Origin: JBBQVZ01 sp963695975
GTDB taxonomy: Bacteria; Actinomycetota; UBA4738; HRBIN12
Direction: 5' to 3'
Assembly (NCBI GenBank): GCA_963695975.1
Contig: CAVOIB010000011.1
Span: forward strand, 124,001-188,000
DNA: 64,000 nucleotides
Position numbers and translations under genes: made by a program
Shown: one piece after another, positions 16,911-25,566 of the stretch
Numbering within the stretch: position 1 is the stretch's first letter
How the letters are laid out: each line of letters starts with the position of its first letter
Notes under the pieces: generated by a model
The model's input: the letters and a program-made list of their open reading frames with translations, nothing else
The model's database searches: none
Told to the model about the DNA's origin: nothing

Positions 16911-17696
16911 TCAGTCGAGCCCGTGGAAGACGTCAGGGAGTACCGGGTCGCCTGCTTGCCAAAGAGGCCACGAGATGACCCCGTGCTCGCGCGAGACCAT
17001 CATCGAGCGCTCCTCCTCGGACATGTCCTGGATATCGTTCGCCTGGGTCCGATGTTCTTGCAGGGCCGCGAGGACGCGCGACGCGACGGAGCTCGTGTCG
17101 ACCATGAGGCCGATCTCCCCGTCGGGCACACCTCGAGGTTGATAGAGCTGGGTCGGATCCATCGGCTCGCGCCCTCCGGCGACGAGCAGCTCGTTCCAGG
17201 CCTCGAGCAGCGTCTGCGGGATCGCGACCCGGATCAGCCGGCGGAAACCGGCGTCGCCCCCGGCGGTCCGCAGTCGGTCGAACGCCTCGGCCGTCGCCTC
17301 GCCCACCGCGATGTGATCGGGGTGGGCGGTCACGCCGTCGGGACCGAACGTCACGACGACGTCGGGGCGTTCCTCGCCGAGGATCCCCGCGATCCGTTCC
17401 ACGATCTCCTCGAAGGGCACTTCGGCCAAACCGTGATCGGGATACCGGAGCCATTCGTGACGGTCCGGCTCCCGTCCGAGAACGATCCACGACCGTCGGT
17501 CCTCTTCCTCGCGGACCCGTCCGAGCGTTCCGCGAGTGGCGAGCACCGGGTCCGAGATCATCCCCGCCTCGCCGCTCGTCGCGTGGACCAGCACGAACCG
17601 GAAATCGGGATCATCGGCATGCAGGGCCACCGTTCCCGCGATCCCGAACGTGTCGTCGTCAGGATGAGCGACCACCGCCGCGAGCGTTCGGCTCAC
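16911..17696 (-). CDS. PIG-L family deacetylase
   Basis: Zinc-dependent N-acetyl-sugar deacetylase fold, 261 residues. The zinc motif AHPDDD near residue 10 and HPDH (GVTAHPDHIAVGEA) near residue 130 give the metal ligands; TSGEAGMI matches the MshB/Mca loop. Members include the mycothiol enzymes MshB and Mca, but the sequence alone does not separate these from other PIG-L proteins. The GTG start at 17696 overlaps the dapB stop in a GTGA; the open frame continuing upstream lies inside dapB and is not protein-like. Mycothiol-related deacetylation is plausible but unproven. Confidence 0.85.
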   Translation of the reverse strand: MSRTLAAVVAHPDDDTFGIAGTVALHADDPDFRFVLVHATSGEAGMISDPVLATRGTLGRVREEEDRRSWIVLGREPDRHEWLRYPDHGLAEVPFEEIVERIAGILGEERPDVVVTFGPDGVTAHPDHIAVGEATAEAFDRLRTAGGDAGFRRLIRVAIPQTLLEAWNELLVAGGREPMDPTQLYQPRGVPDGEIGLMVDTSSVASRVLAALQEHRTQANDIQDMSEEERSMMVSREHGVISWPLWQAGDPVLPDVFHGLD

Positions 17697-18445
17697 TCCG
17701 ACCCCAGGAGGGCGTCCAAGCCCACCGTGAGACCGGGCAGCGAGCCCACCGCCTTCACGGCCATCACGACGCCCGGCATGAACGACGTCCAGTCCGACGA
17801 GTCGTGACGGATCGTGAGCGTCTGGCCTTGTCCGCCGAGGATCACGGCCTGGTGGGCGACGAGTCCCGGCAGGCGCACGGAGTGGACGAGGATCCCCTCG
17901 ACGTCGGCGCCGCGTGCTCCCGGCGCTCGCTCTTCGCCCCGTTCGGCGGGCGCATGCCGTCGGACGGCCGCCATGCGACGCGCCGTGGCCATCGCGGTCC
18001 CCGAGGGGGCGTCCGGCTTGTCGTGGTGGTGGAGCTCGATGATCTCGGCGTCGGGCAGGTAGCGCACGGCTTGTTCCGCGAAGCGCTGCATCAGCACCGC
18101 GCCGATCGCGAAGTTGGGGGCGATGAATACACCGACGTCGCGCTGCGTGGCCCAGGCAGGATCCGGATCGAACCCCGTGGTTCCGGTGACCACGTTGATC
18201 TTGTTCGCGACGCACCACGAGATGTTCGGCGGACCGGCCTCCGGACGCGTGAACTCGACGGCGACCTCGGTGCCCGCCTCGGCGAGGGCGGCAAGATCGC
18301 CCGCGACCGTCATGCCTTCGACGACGAGGCCGCCGTGGGAGGGATCGACGGCGGCCACGAGCTCGAGGTCGGGGTCCGCGACGACGGCGTGGGCAACGGC
18401 GCGACCCATCCGCCCGGCGGCCCCAACCACGGCGACACGGATCAC
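17693..18445 (-). CDS. dapB: 4-hydroxy-tetrahydrodipicolinate reductase
   Basis: Second enzyme of the lysine/diaminopimelate branch, reducing the DapA product with NAD(P)H. It has the Rossmann motif VAVVGAAGRMGRAV at the N-terminus, the loops VEFTRPEAG and VTGTTGFDP, and the substrate-binding ELHHHDKPDAPSGTA with the conserved HHxxKxDAPSGTA pattern. At 250 residues it has standard length. The GTG start overlaps the stop of the M16 protease gene (GTGA), and its own stop overlaps the PIG-L gene in the same way, so three genes are chained by coupled translation. Confidence 0.95.
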   Translation of the reverse strand: MIRVAVVGAAGRMGRAVAHAVVADPDLELVAAVDPSHGGLVVEGMTVAGDLAALAEAGTEVAVEFTRPEAGPPNISWCVANKINVVTGTTGFDPDPAWATQRDVGVFIAPNFAIGAVLMQRFAEQAVRYLPDAEIIELHHHDKPDAPSGTAMATARRMAAVRRHAPAERGEERAPGARGADVEGILVHSVRLPGLVAHQAVILGGQGQTLTIRHDSSDWTSFMPGVVMAVKAVGSLPGLTVGLDALLGSE

Positions 18446-19716
18446 GCCATGACCTCCTTGAAAGCCCCTCCCGCGAACGGCCCGAGCACCGTGAGCGTCA
18501 TCGGCTGCGACAGTACCCGCTCAGCCACGCGACGCGCATCTTCCAGCGTCACGCGCTCGATCCGAGCGAGCGTCTGGCTGACCGACAGGATCTCGCCGTG
18601 TGCGATCTCAGACTTACCCAGCCGTGACATGCGCCCGCTCGGATCTTCGAGCGACAGTACGAGCGAGCCCTTCACATGCCCCTTCGCGCGTTCGAACTCC
18701 TCGGCCGTGAGCCCGCCCGAGCCGACATCCTCGAGCTCACGGCGCAGCAGACCGATCACCTGTTCGGCACGCGCCGGTGTCGTGCCCGCGTAGGCCGTGA
18801 AGATGCCTGCTTCGGTGTACTGCGAGTGGTAGCTGTAGACCGAGTACGCCAGGCCGCGGCGCTCGCGGATCTCCTGGAAGAGACGGGAAGACATCCCACC
18901 CCCAAGGGCTGTGTTCACGATCAGGAACGCGAACCGATCCGGATCCACGCGGGCGAGCCCGTTCGTCCCGAGACAGATATGCGCCTGCTCGGTCTTGCGT
19001 CGCCGCACGAGGCGCGTGCCGGACGCGGTCGGGGGATGGCCGCCCGCACGGAGGTTCCACGTGGAGGCGGCACCGTCATGGAGCGGGCGACCGGTCTCCA
19101 TCCGGTCGGCCAACTGCGAGAGCAGGTCGTCGTGGCGCACGTTCCCGGCCGCGGCCACCACGAAGTTCCCGGGGACGTAATGGCGCTTGTAGAATCGGTT
19201 GACCGAGACGCGTGTTGCCGCGCCGACCGTGGCGATGGTGCCGAGCACCGGCCGGCCGAGCGGGTGATCGGGCCAGAGAGCCTCGGTGAACACGTCGTGT
19301 ACCAGGTCCTCTGGCGAGTCCTCGTGCATGTTGATCTCCTCGAGGATCACCTGTCGCTCGCCCTCGAGATCGGCCGACCGGATCAACGAGTGCTGCAGCA
19401 TGTCCGCCAGGTGGTCGACCGCGAGCTCGAGATCGCGGTCGAGGACACGCGCGTAGTAGCAGGTGTACTCCTTCGCGGTGAAAGCGTTCACGTCTCCGCC
19501 GACCGCGTCGAAGGCTTCGGCGATGTCCTGCGCCGACCGCGCCGCGGTGCCCTTGAACAACAGGTGTTCCAGGAAATGGCTGGAGCCGCTGATCTTGGGC
19601 ACCTCGTCGCGCGAGCCGGCGAGCACCCAGATCCCGATCGACGCCGAGCGCACGCCGGGCATCCGCTCCGTGACGACGCGGAGGCCCGACGTGTATTCGG
19701 TTCGGCGGATCGTCAT
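18442..19716 (-). CDS. M16 family zinc metallopeptidase (processing-protease-like)
   Basis: 424 residues with the inverted zinc motif HFLEH at 47-51 and the further glutamate in GERQVILEEINMHEDSPED. The second, structural half holds the usual RRGLAYSVYSY stretch. These proteins resemble mitochondrial processing peptidase and Bacillus MlpA/YmxG; targets are unknown in most bacteria. It starts with an ATG nine bases after the pnp stop, with AAGGG upstream, and ends in a GTGA overlap with dapB. The order pnp-M16-dapB is common in actinobacteria. Confidence 0.92.
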   Translation of the reverse strand: MTIRRTEYTSGLRVVTERMPGVRSASIGIWVLAGSRDEVPKISGSSHFLEHLLFKGTAARSAQDIAEAFDAVGGDVNAFTAKEYTCYYARVLDRDLELAVDHLADMLQHSLIRSADLEGERQVILEEINMHEDSPEDLVHDVFTEALWPDHPLGRPVLGTIATVGAATRVSVNRFYKRHYVPGNFVVAAAGNVRHDDLLSQLADRMETGRPLHDGAASTWNLRAGGHPPTASGTRLVRRRKTEQAHICLGTNGLARVDPDRFAFLIVNTALGGGMSSRLFQEIRERRGLAYSVYSYHSQYTEAGIFTAYAGTTPARAEQVIGLLRRELEDVGSGGLTAEEFERAKGHVKGSLVLSLEDPSGRMSRLGKSEIAHGEILSVSQTLARIERVTLEDARRVAERVLSQPMTLTVLGPFAGGAFKEVMA

Positions 19717-19725
19717 CCCTTCGGG

Positions 19726-22035
19726 CTACTCCGTCGGCGGCGTGGCGGGCTTGTCGCTGCCCTGGTCGCGGAATCGCTTGCCACGCGGTCGGTCGCCACG
19801 GTTCCCGCCACCACCGCCACCGCTGCGGTCCTCGCGGGGACGACGTTCGCCGCCGCCGCCGCTCGTCTCGGCGCCTTCCGGTACCTCCCACTCGGGACCT
19901 ACGGGCTTCAGGCTGATCTTGCCCTGCGGGTCGATGTCCTCGACAAGGACGGTCAGCTTGTCGCCCTCCTTCACGGCCTCCTCGACGCTGGACAGGCGCT
20001 TGCCGCGCCCGAGCTTCGAGATGTGAACCAGGCCGTCACGGCCCGGGACCAGGTTGACGAACGCGCCGAAGGTGGTGGTCTTCACCACGATGCCGTCGTA
20101 TGTCTCACCGACCAGGACCGGCCGGGGGTTCGCGATCTCGTCGATCATGCGCGCGGCCTGATCAGCGCCCTCGCCGCCGGTGACCGAGCCGATGAACACG
20201 GTGCCGTCGTCCTGGATGTCGATGTCGGCCCCGGTGAGCGCGATGATCTCGTTGATCCGCTTGCCCTTGGGTCCGATGACCTCCCCGATCTTATCCACCG
20301 GGATCTGGATCGAGATGATCCGCGGGGCCTTGGCGTTGACCTTATCTCGCGGAGCGGGGATCGCATCCTCGATCACGTCGAGGATCTTCAACCGAGCGTC
20401 GCGCGCCTGTTTCAGAGCGCCCGCCAGAACCTCACCGGGGAGTCCCGTCACTTTCATGTCCAGCTGGATAGCCGTAACGAACTCGCGCGTGCCGGCGACC
20501 TTGAAGTCCATGTCGCCCAGCGCGTCCTCCGCGCCGAGGATGTCCGTGAGCGTCACGAACTTGCCGTCGTCGGCGATCATGCCCATCGCGATCCCCGCGA
20601 CCGGCGCCTTGATCGGCACGCCCGCGTCCATCAGCGACAGGGTCGACCCGCAGACCGACGCCATCGACGTGGACCCGTTCGACGACAGGACGTCGCTCAC
20701 CAGGCGGAGCGCGTAGGGGAACTCCTCCTCCGTCGGGATCACGGGCACGAGCGCCCGCTCGGCGAGCGCCCCGTGACCGATCTCGCGACGGCGGGGCGAG
20801 CCGACGCGGCCCGTCTCACCGGTGGAGAACGGCGGGAAGTTGTAGTGGTGCATGTAGCGCTTGGAGTCCTCGAGGTCGAGCGTGTCGATCATCTGCGTCA
20901 TCCGCAGCATGCCGAGCGTCGTGATGTTCAGGACCTGGGTGTCGCCGCGGCTGAAGAGAGCCGATCCGTGCGCCCGCTTCAGGACGCCGACCTCGGCCGA
21001 TAGCGGCCGGATGTCCGTCGCCGTGCGACCGTCGAGGCGGATGCCCTCGTCCATCACACGCTTGCGCATAACCTTCTTCTGCAGCTGCTTCCACGCGGGC
21101 CCGAATTCGGCCGCCCGCGCGGCTGCGTCGTCGCCGAGCACGGAGGCCACGTGTTCCTTCGTCTCAGCCTTCAAGGCATCGAGCTTCTCTTCGCGCACAG
21201 CCTTGTCGGGCACGATCGCCTCGGCTAGACGGTCCTTCGCGAACGCGCTGACCGCCTCGTAGATGTCGTCGCCGTAGAGCGGACGAGGCTCCCACGACTT
21301 GTCGGTGACACCGACCGCGTTCACGAACTCCTGCTGGAAGCCGATCAGCTCGACGATCGCGGCTTTGGCGGCCTCGAGCCCTTCGGCGACGACCTCCTCG
21401 GTCGGCGCGGTCGCGCCCGAGGCGAGCAGCGGCCACGTGTTGTCGGGCGCCTCACCCTCGATCATCAAGATGTCGATCACGCCGGACTCGTTCCGGCGGC
21501 CGGCGACCACGACATCGAACGTCGCGTCCTCGACCTCCTGGAACGTCGGGTTGATCACCCACTGCCCGTCGATCAGGCCCATCCGGACGGAGGCGACGGG
21601 ACCGTCGAACGGAAGTCCGGCCAGGCACGTCGCGACCGAGGCCGCGTTCATCGCGGGGATGTCGTAGGGATTCTCGCCGTCCATGCCGAGCACCGTGATC
21701 ACGACCTGAACCTCGTCGCGATAGCCCTCGCGGAAGGTCGGACGCAGCGGCCGGTCGATCAGCCGGCACGTGAGCACGGCCGTCTCCGACGGCCGGCCCT
21801 CGCGACGGAAGAAGCTGCCGGGGATCTTCCCCACGGCGTACATCCGCTCTTCGACATCGATCGTGAGCGGGAAGAAGTCGATCCCCTCGCGGGGGTTGGA
21901 GCTGACGCAGGTCCCGAGCACCTGGGTCTCGCCGTACGTGACCATGACGGCTCCGTCGGCGAGCCGGGCCATCTTGCCCGACTCGAACGTCAAGGTCTGG
22001 TTCCCGATCTTACGGGAAAGGGTAATGCTGGCCAT
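19726..22035 (-). CDS. pnp: polyribonucleotide nucleotidyltransferase (PNPase)
   Basis: Phosphorolytic 3'-5' exoribonuclease. It has two RNase PH domains (about 1-230 and 320-550) joined by a helical domain, a KH domain (IGEVIGPKGKRINEIIALTGADIDIQDDG) and an S1 domain (VGETYDGIVVKTTTFGAFVNLVPG). A glycine/arginine-rich, disordered tail of about 50 residues ends the protein. The ATG at 22035 is preferred: GAGGAGG lies eight bases upstream and the protein then begins MASITLSRKIG. The GTG-led extension from 22056 includes that site. Product length is 769 residues. rpsO is 221 bp upstream. Confidence 0.96.
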   Translation of the reverse strand: MASITLSRKIGNQTLTFESGKMARLADGAVMVTYGETQVLGTCVSSNPREGIDFFPLTIDVEERMYAVGKIPGSFFRREGRPSETAVLTCRLIDRPLRPTFREGYRDEVQVVITVLGMDGENPYDIPAMNAASVATCLAGLPFDGPVASVRMGLIDGQWVINPTFQEVEDATFDVVVAGRRNESGVIDILMIEGEAPDNTWPLLASGATAPTEEVVAEGLEAAKAAIVELIGFQQEFVNAVGVTDKSWEPRPLYGDDIYEAVSAFAKDRLAEAIVPDKAVREEKLDALKAETKEHVASVLGDDAAARAAEFGPAWKQLQKKVMRKRVMDEGIRLDGRTATDIRPLSAEVGVLKRAHGSALFSRGDTQVLNITTLGMLRMTQMIDTLDLEDSKRYMHHYNFPPFSTGETGRVGSPRRREIGHGALAERALVPVIPTEEEFPYALRLVSDVLSSNGSTSMASVCGSTLSLMDAGVPIKAPVAGIAMGMIADDGKFVTLTDILGAEDALGDMDFKVAGTREFVTAIQLDMKVTGLPGEVLAGALKQARDARLKILDVIEDAIPAPRDKVNAKAPRIISIQIPVDKIGEVIGPKGKRINEIIALTGADIDIQDDGTVFIGSVTGGEGADQAARMIDEIANPRPVLVGETYDGIVVKTTTFGAFVNLVPGRDGLVHISKLGRGKRLSSVEEAVKEGDKLTVLVEDIDPQGKISLKPVGPEWEVPEGAETSGGGGERRPREDRSGGGGGGNRGDRPRGKRFRDQGSDKPATPPTE

Positions 22036-22229
22036 GGGCCGTTCCTCCTCGTTCATCGGCGGACCGGTCGGTCCGCGGAAGCATCATCACGGAGGCGGAA
22101 CGCAGGCCAGTTGTCAGTGGTGGGCCTCCGGACGTTCCTGCCCGGGGGGCCGCTACTGATAACCGACCGCAGGAGTCATCGCCTCCGGTGCTTCAGTGGG
22201 TCGTTCGCATCCCTCCTCTTCGCGTCGAA

Positions 22230-22247
22230 GGCGCCCCCATGGGCGCC
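22230..22247 (-). promoter_or_regulatory. Hairpin between rpsO and pnp
   Basis: A 7-bp perfect stem, GGCGCCC/GGGCGCC, with a 4-base loop begins ten bases downstream of the rpsO stop. There is no T run after it on the minus strand, so it is not a canonical terminator. It may stabilise the rpsO 3' end or be a processing site ahead of pnp, as known in other bacteria where pnp controls its own leader (inference). Confidence 0.35.
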
Positions 22248-22256
22248 CCCTCGGGC

Positions 22257-22526
22257 CTAGCGGCGGAGGCCGAGCTTCGCGATGATCTCGCGGTAGCGCT
22301 CGACGTCTTCGCGGCGCAGATAATCGAGCAGCCGCCGGCGCCGTCCGACCATCTGCAGGAGACCGCGACGCGAGGCGTGATCCTGCTTGTGGGTCTTGAG
22401 GTGGTCGGTCAGATCGGCGATCCGCCTGGTGAGGACCGCGATCTGGACCTCGGCGGAGCCGGTGTCTCCCGTCGAGCGTGCGTGCTCGGCGATGAGCTGG
22501 GTCTTGTCGTCTTTCGTGAGCGTCAT
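22257..22526 (-). CDS. rpsO: 30S ribosomal protein S15
   Basis: 89 residues, the standard S15 length, with the typical MTLTKDDKTQLI start and core motifs HKQDHASRRGLLQMVGRRRRLLDYL. It binds the central domain of 16S rRNA early in 30S assembly. No Shine-Dalgarno sequence precedes the ATG, but TAGCCT lies nine bases upstream, so the mRNA may have almost no leader. This would leave little room for a classical S15 autoregulatory leader. The usual neighbour ribF is displaced by about 3 kb of inserted genes. Confidence 0.97.
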   Translation of the reverse strand: MTLTKDDKTQLIAEHARSTGDTGSAEVQIAVLTRRIADLTDHLKTHKQDHASRRGLLQMVGRRRRLLDYLRREDVERYREIIAKLGLRR

Positions 22527-22535
22527 AGCTGGTCA

Positions 22536-22541
22536 AGGCTA
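22536..22541 (-). promoter_or_regulatory. -10 element (TAGCCT) before rpsO
   Basis: On the minus strand TAGCCT ends nine bases before the rpsO ATG. No ribosome-binding site is visible in the gap. No clear -35 hexamer was found. Confidence 0.35.
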
Positions 22542-22662
22542 CCAAAGGAACGGACGCACCACCGGGGCACGGGTCGGCTGAACGACGGCCTCACCACTCG
22601 GATAGGCTCTGCCGAGCATCCATGCCCCCGGGCGTGCAGCGCAAGCGGACGAGGTTACGCGA

Positions 22663-23802
22663 ATGGAAGAGACGGCAGCGGAGACCGCGCCGGTGCAGAA
22701 GCCGCGGCGACGCGTGAGCACGGGACAGATCGTGGGGTTCCTGATCGGCCTCGCGATCGTGATCGCGATCTTCGCGTTCGCGGTTCCGAAGTTCGCCGAC
22801 TACGGCGAGGTGTTCGCCGCGATGAGGACGCTCACGCCCCTCGAGTTCTGGTCGCTGTTCGCCGCGATGGTCTTCAACCTCTACACGTACTGGCTGGCGA
22901 ATCAGGCCGGCCTGATCGGTATGACGATCTGGCAATCGGCGGTCGAAACCCAGACCTCCACGACGATCGCGAACATCCTGCCCGCGGGCGGCGCGCTCGC
23001 GATCGCCATGACCGCGGCGATCCTCTCGTCGTGGGGGTTCACCGCCGGCGAGATCACGCTGTTCGTCGGCGTCACAGGGATCTGGAACATCTTCGCCAAA
23101 CTCGGCCTTCCGGTGGTGGCGCTCGCGCTGCTCGTGCTGACCGGCCACAGTTATCCGGCGCTCGTCGCGGCTGCCGCGGTGGGTGTGGTCGTGTTGGTCG
23201 TGGCGATCGTTCTCCTCGCGCTCGTCTTCAAGAGCGAGGACATGGCGAGGAAGGTTGGACACGCCATCGGTTCGATCCTCGGGCGCGTCCGCAGGCTCCT
23301 CCGCAAGAGCACCGAGAACGACCTCGGCGACAAGGCCGTGAAGTTCCGTCGAGAGACGATCATCCTGGCGCGCCGCCGGTGGTTCATGCTGACCTGGACG
23401 ACCCTGCTGAGTCAGCTCGCGCTCTGCTTCGTACTGGTGCTTTCCCTCCGGCACATGGGCGTGTCCGAGCAGGAACTCCCCTTCGTCGAGATCTTCGCCG
23501 TCTATTCCTTCAGCCGCCTGCTGTCGGCGATCCCCATCACACCGGGCGGCGTGGGGGTGATCGACCTCGGCTACATCGCCGGCCTCACCGCCTTCGACAG
23601 CGCCGAGAAGGCCCAGATCGTGGCGGCCATCCTGATCTTCCGCGTCCTCACGTTCGGGATCCAGATCCCGCTCGGCGCCGTGACCTACGTGATCTGGCGC
23701 CGCACGAAGCGGTGGTTCCGGGACACGCCACCTCCGGGCTCGATCGCGGCTGAGCTGAGCGCCGCCGAGTCCGAGGCCCAGGCGACCGCGGCCGCGCGCT
23801 GA
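22663..23802 (+). CDS. Lysylphosphatidylglycerol-synthase-type transmembrane protein (UPF0104/AglD2 flippase-like)
   Basis: 379 residues with about eight transmembrane helices, matching the membrane part of MprF and the UPF0104 family. The conserved loop AIPITPGGVGVIDLGY lies near residue 290. MprF-type membrane domains flip charged lipids; stand-alone members often sit with lipid or glycan synthesis genes, and their cargo is usually unknown. There is no aminoacyl-transferase domain, so it cannot make lysyl-lipids itself. The ATG has a weak GAGG about ten bases upstream. It lies in the first of two insertions that split the ribF-rpsO neighbourhood and faces the opposite way. Confidence 0.85.
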   Translation: MEETAAETAPVQKPRRRVSTGQIVGFLIGLAIVIAIFAFAVPKFADYGEVFAAMRTLTPLEFWSLFAAMVFNLYTYWLANQAGLIGMTIWQSAVETQTSTTIANILPAGGALAIAMTAAILSSWGFTAGEITLFVGVTGIWNIFAKLGLPVVALALLVLTGHSYPALVAAAAVGVVVLVVAIVLLALVFKSEDMARKVGHAIGSILGRVRRLLRKSTENDLGDKAVKFRRETIILARRRWFMLTWTTLLSQLALCFVLVLSLRHMGVSEQELPFVEIFAVYSFSRLLSAIPITPGGVGVIDLGYIAGLTAFDSAEKAQIVAAILIFRVLTFGIQIPLGAVTYVIWRRTKRWFRDTPPPGSIAAELSAAESEAQATAAAR

Positions 23803-23845
23803 GCGTCGTGTTGGCGCGCGTTCAGGCCTTCGTCAAATCTTGTCC

Positions 23846-24925
23846 TCAGGTCGCCGCGTAGGCCAGCGCGAGCGCCGCAACGCGGTCGATGTCGTACTTC
23901 GTCGCGTTTCCCATGACGGCGACACCAACATCTCGGGTTGGGTAGATCCGGATCACGTTGAAGAAGCCTGCACCCCCGCCCAGATGCTCGACGAAAGGCG
24001 GATCGGCAGCGCGGGCGTTCGACGGCCGGAACCATCCCAGCCCAAGGTCGAATCGCTTCCCCTGCGATCGGACGTCGCGCATCTCGCGCGCCGAGGATGC
24101 GTCCAGCACGCGGATGCCATCCAGCTCACCGTCCCGAAGGTGCATCCTGACGAATCGCGCCGCATCGGTCACCGAGCCGATCAGTCCACCGTACGCCTGC
24201 CCGTCCAGCAAGAATCGGTTGAGCGAGATCCAACGCCCGACCGGTCGGCCGATCACCCAACGCTTGAGCATGAAGCGCATGAGGCTTCGCCTCGGGTGGT
24301 ACCCGGTGGCCGCTCGGGCCTCCATCGCCGGGGAGTAGGCGAATCCCGTCGAGTCCATCGCCAGCGGCCCGAGCACATCCTGGTGCACCAGATCCCTGAA
24401 CGGCGACCCACTGAGGTTCGTCATGGCCGCTCCGAGCACGAGCGTCCCGAGGTTCGAGTAGCTCGACGTCGCTCCCGGCCGGGATCGGAGCTTGGAGTGC
24501 TTCGAAAGCAAGCCGTCCAGGAAGGTGTCGGGGTCAGGCCCGGGTTCGTCAGGCGGATGGATCCACCCCACCGGGATCGGGTTCGCGAGACCGGCGCTGT
24601 GGGTGAGGAGGTGGCGAGCCGTGATCCGGGAGGCATCGGTCGCAGGAAGAAGGTGGCGCATCTGCGGCACATGCGGAGCCAGCGGGGCATCCAGATCAAG
24701 GACGCCGCGCTCCCTGAGTCGCATCGCGGCGGTTGCTGTCGCGATCTTCGTCATGGAGAACCACGGGCACACCATCTCGGGCGAGGCCCGCAGATCACTC
24801 GCGATGTCGGCCATCCCCACTCCCGCCGCGTCGCGGATCCCCTCGGGGTCGACGACCGCGACCGCGATACCGGGGACATGGTCTCCGAGCGCCCCGTGGA
24901 TCCGAACCTCGAGGCTGGTTCCCAT
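23846..24925 (-). CDS. Serine hydrolase, beta-lactamase class C/penicillin-binding-protein fold
   Basis: 359 residues with the three active-site motifs of this fold: SMTK (SxxK, about residue 57), YSN (YxN, about 155) and HLGGGAG (HxG-type, about 314). There is no signal peptide, so it is probably cytoplasmic or uses an unusual route. This group contains esterases, D-aminopeptidases and other hydrolases; a true antibiotic-resistance role is unlikely. GAAGGAGGT lies nine bases before the ATG, one of the strongest ribosome-binding sites in the window. The next gene on the same strand is a PAP2 phosphatase. Confidence 0.88.
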   Translation of the reverse strand: MGTSLEVRIHGALGDHVPGIAVAVVDPEGIRDAAGVGMADIASDLRASPEMVCPWFSMTKIATATAAMRLRERGVLDLDAPLAPHVPQMRHLLPATDASRITARHLLTHSAGLANPIPVGWIHPPDEPGPDPDTFLDGLLSKHSKLRSRPGATSSYSNLGTLVLGAAMTNLSGSPFRDLVHQDVLGPLAMDSTGFAYSPAMEARAATGYHPRRSLMRFMLKRWVIGRPVGRWISLNRFLLDGQAYGGLIGSVTDAARFVRMHLRDGELDGIRVLDASSAREMRDVRSQGKRFDLGLGWFRPSNARAADPPFVEHLGGGAGFFNVIRIYPTRDVGVAVMGNATKYDIDRVAALALAYAAT

Positions 24926-24946
24926 CGTCAGTCGACCTCCTTCCTG

Positions 24947-25540
24947 CTACCCGAGGCCACGCTTCGGGATCGCGAGGTTCACGGCGCTGCCGATCGCGAG
25001 ACCGAGCGCCGACCCACCGACCACGTCGAGCGGCAGGTGCGCTCCCACGTACATCCGCGCGAGAGGAACGAACCCGGCGAGGGCCGCGAGTGTCGTCCGC
25101 CAGGGGTTCGCCGCGTAGGGCCAGGCGACCACCGTCAGGGCGGCGGAGACCGCGGCATGCCCTGAAGGGAAGCCCCGATCGCCTTCCTCCGCTCCTCGCA
25201 GCGAGACGTTCGGGACGAGGCTCGCCGGGCGTGCCCGGTCGACGATCGGCTTCGCCGCTTTCGCCAAGATCCACGCGGCGGTCCCACCCACGCCGATCGC
25301 CAACGCGAGGCGAGGACGACCACGAGCTAGGGCGACGCAGGCCGCTGCGGGCACGGTTCCGAACGTGCCGTACTGCATCGGGACCCAGATCGCCGGATAG
25401 CCTGCGTCGGGAAGCCCGTTCGCGATGCGGAAGGCACGCACCTCGGTCTGCGTGAGGGGTCGCCGAGCGAGCGCTGCGGCTGCCAACAGGGTGCCGATGC
25501 CGGCGGCCAAACCTGCGACGCGCAGCTTCTGTCGAGGCAT
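24947..25540 (-). CDS. PAP2 superfamily membrane phosphatase
   Basis: 197 residues with several hydrophobic helices and a complete acid-phosphatase signature: K97-x6-R104-P105 (KPIVDRARP), PSGH at 125-128 and R162...H168-x3-D172 (RMYVGAHLPLD). Enzymes of this type remove phosphate from lipid phosphates such as phosphatidate or undecaprenyl pyrophosphate, with the active site facing outward. The ATG at 25540 is chosen by similarity; the long open frame upstream of it overlaps ribF in another frame and is not coding. A second intact PAP2 lies at 31455-32144. Confidence 0.9.
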   Translation of the reverse strand: MPRQKLRVAGLAAGIGTLLAAAALARRPLTQTEVRAFRIANGLPDAGYPAIWVPMQYGTFGTVPAAACVALARGRPRLALAIGVGGTAAWILAKAAKPIVDRARPASLVPNVSLRGAEEGDRGFPSGHAAVSAALTVVAWPYAANPWRTTLAALAGFVPLARMYVGAHLPLDVVGGSALGLAIGSAVNLAIPKRGLG

Positions 25541-25566
25541 GACTAAGCCGGAACCCCCATCGGCTC

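Noticed and set aside
23793..23820. CGCGCGC...GCGCGCG possible hairpin after the flippase-like gene
   Set aside because: Simple alternating GC sequence pairs easily by chance, the loop is 14 bases and there is no T run.
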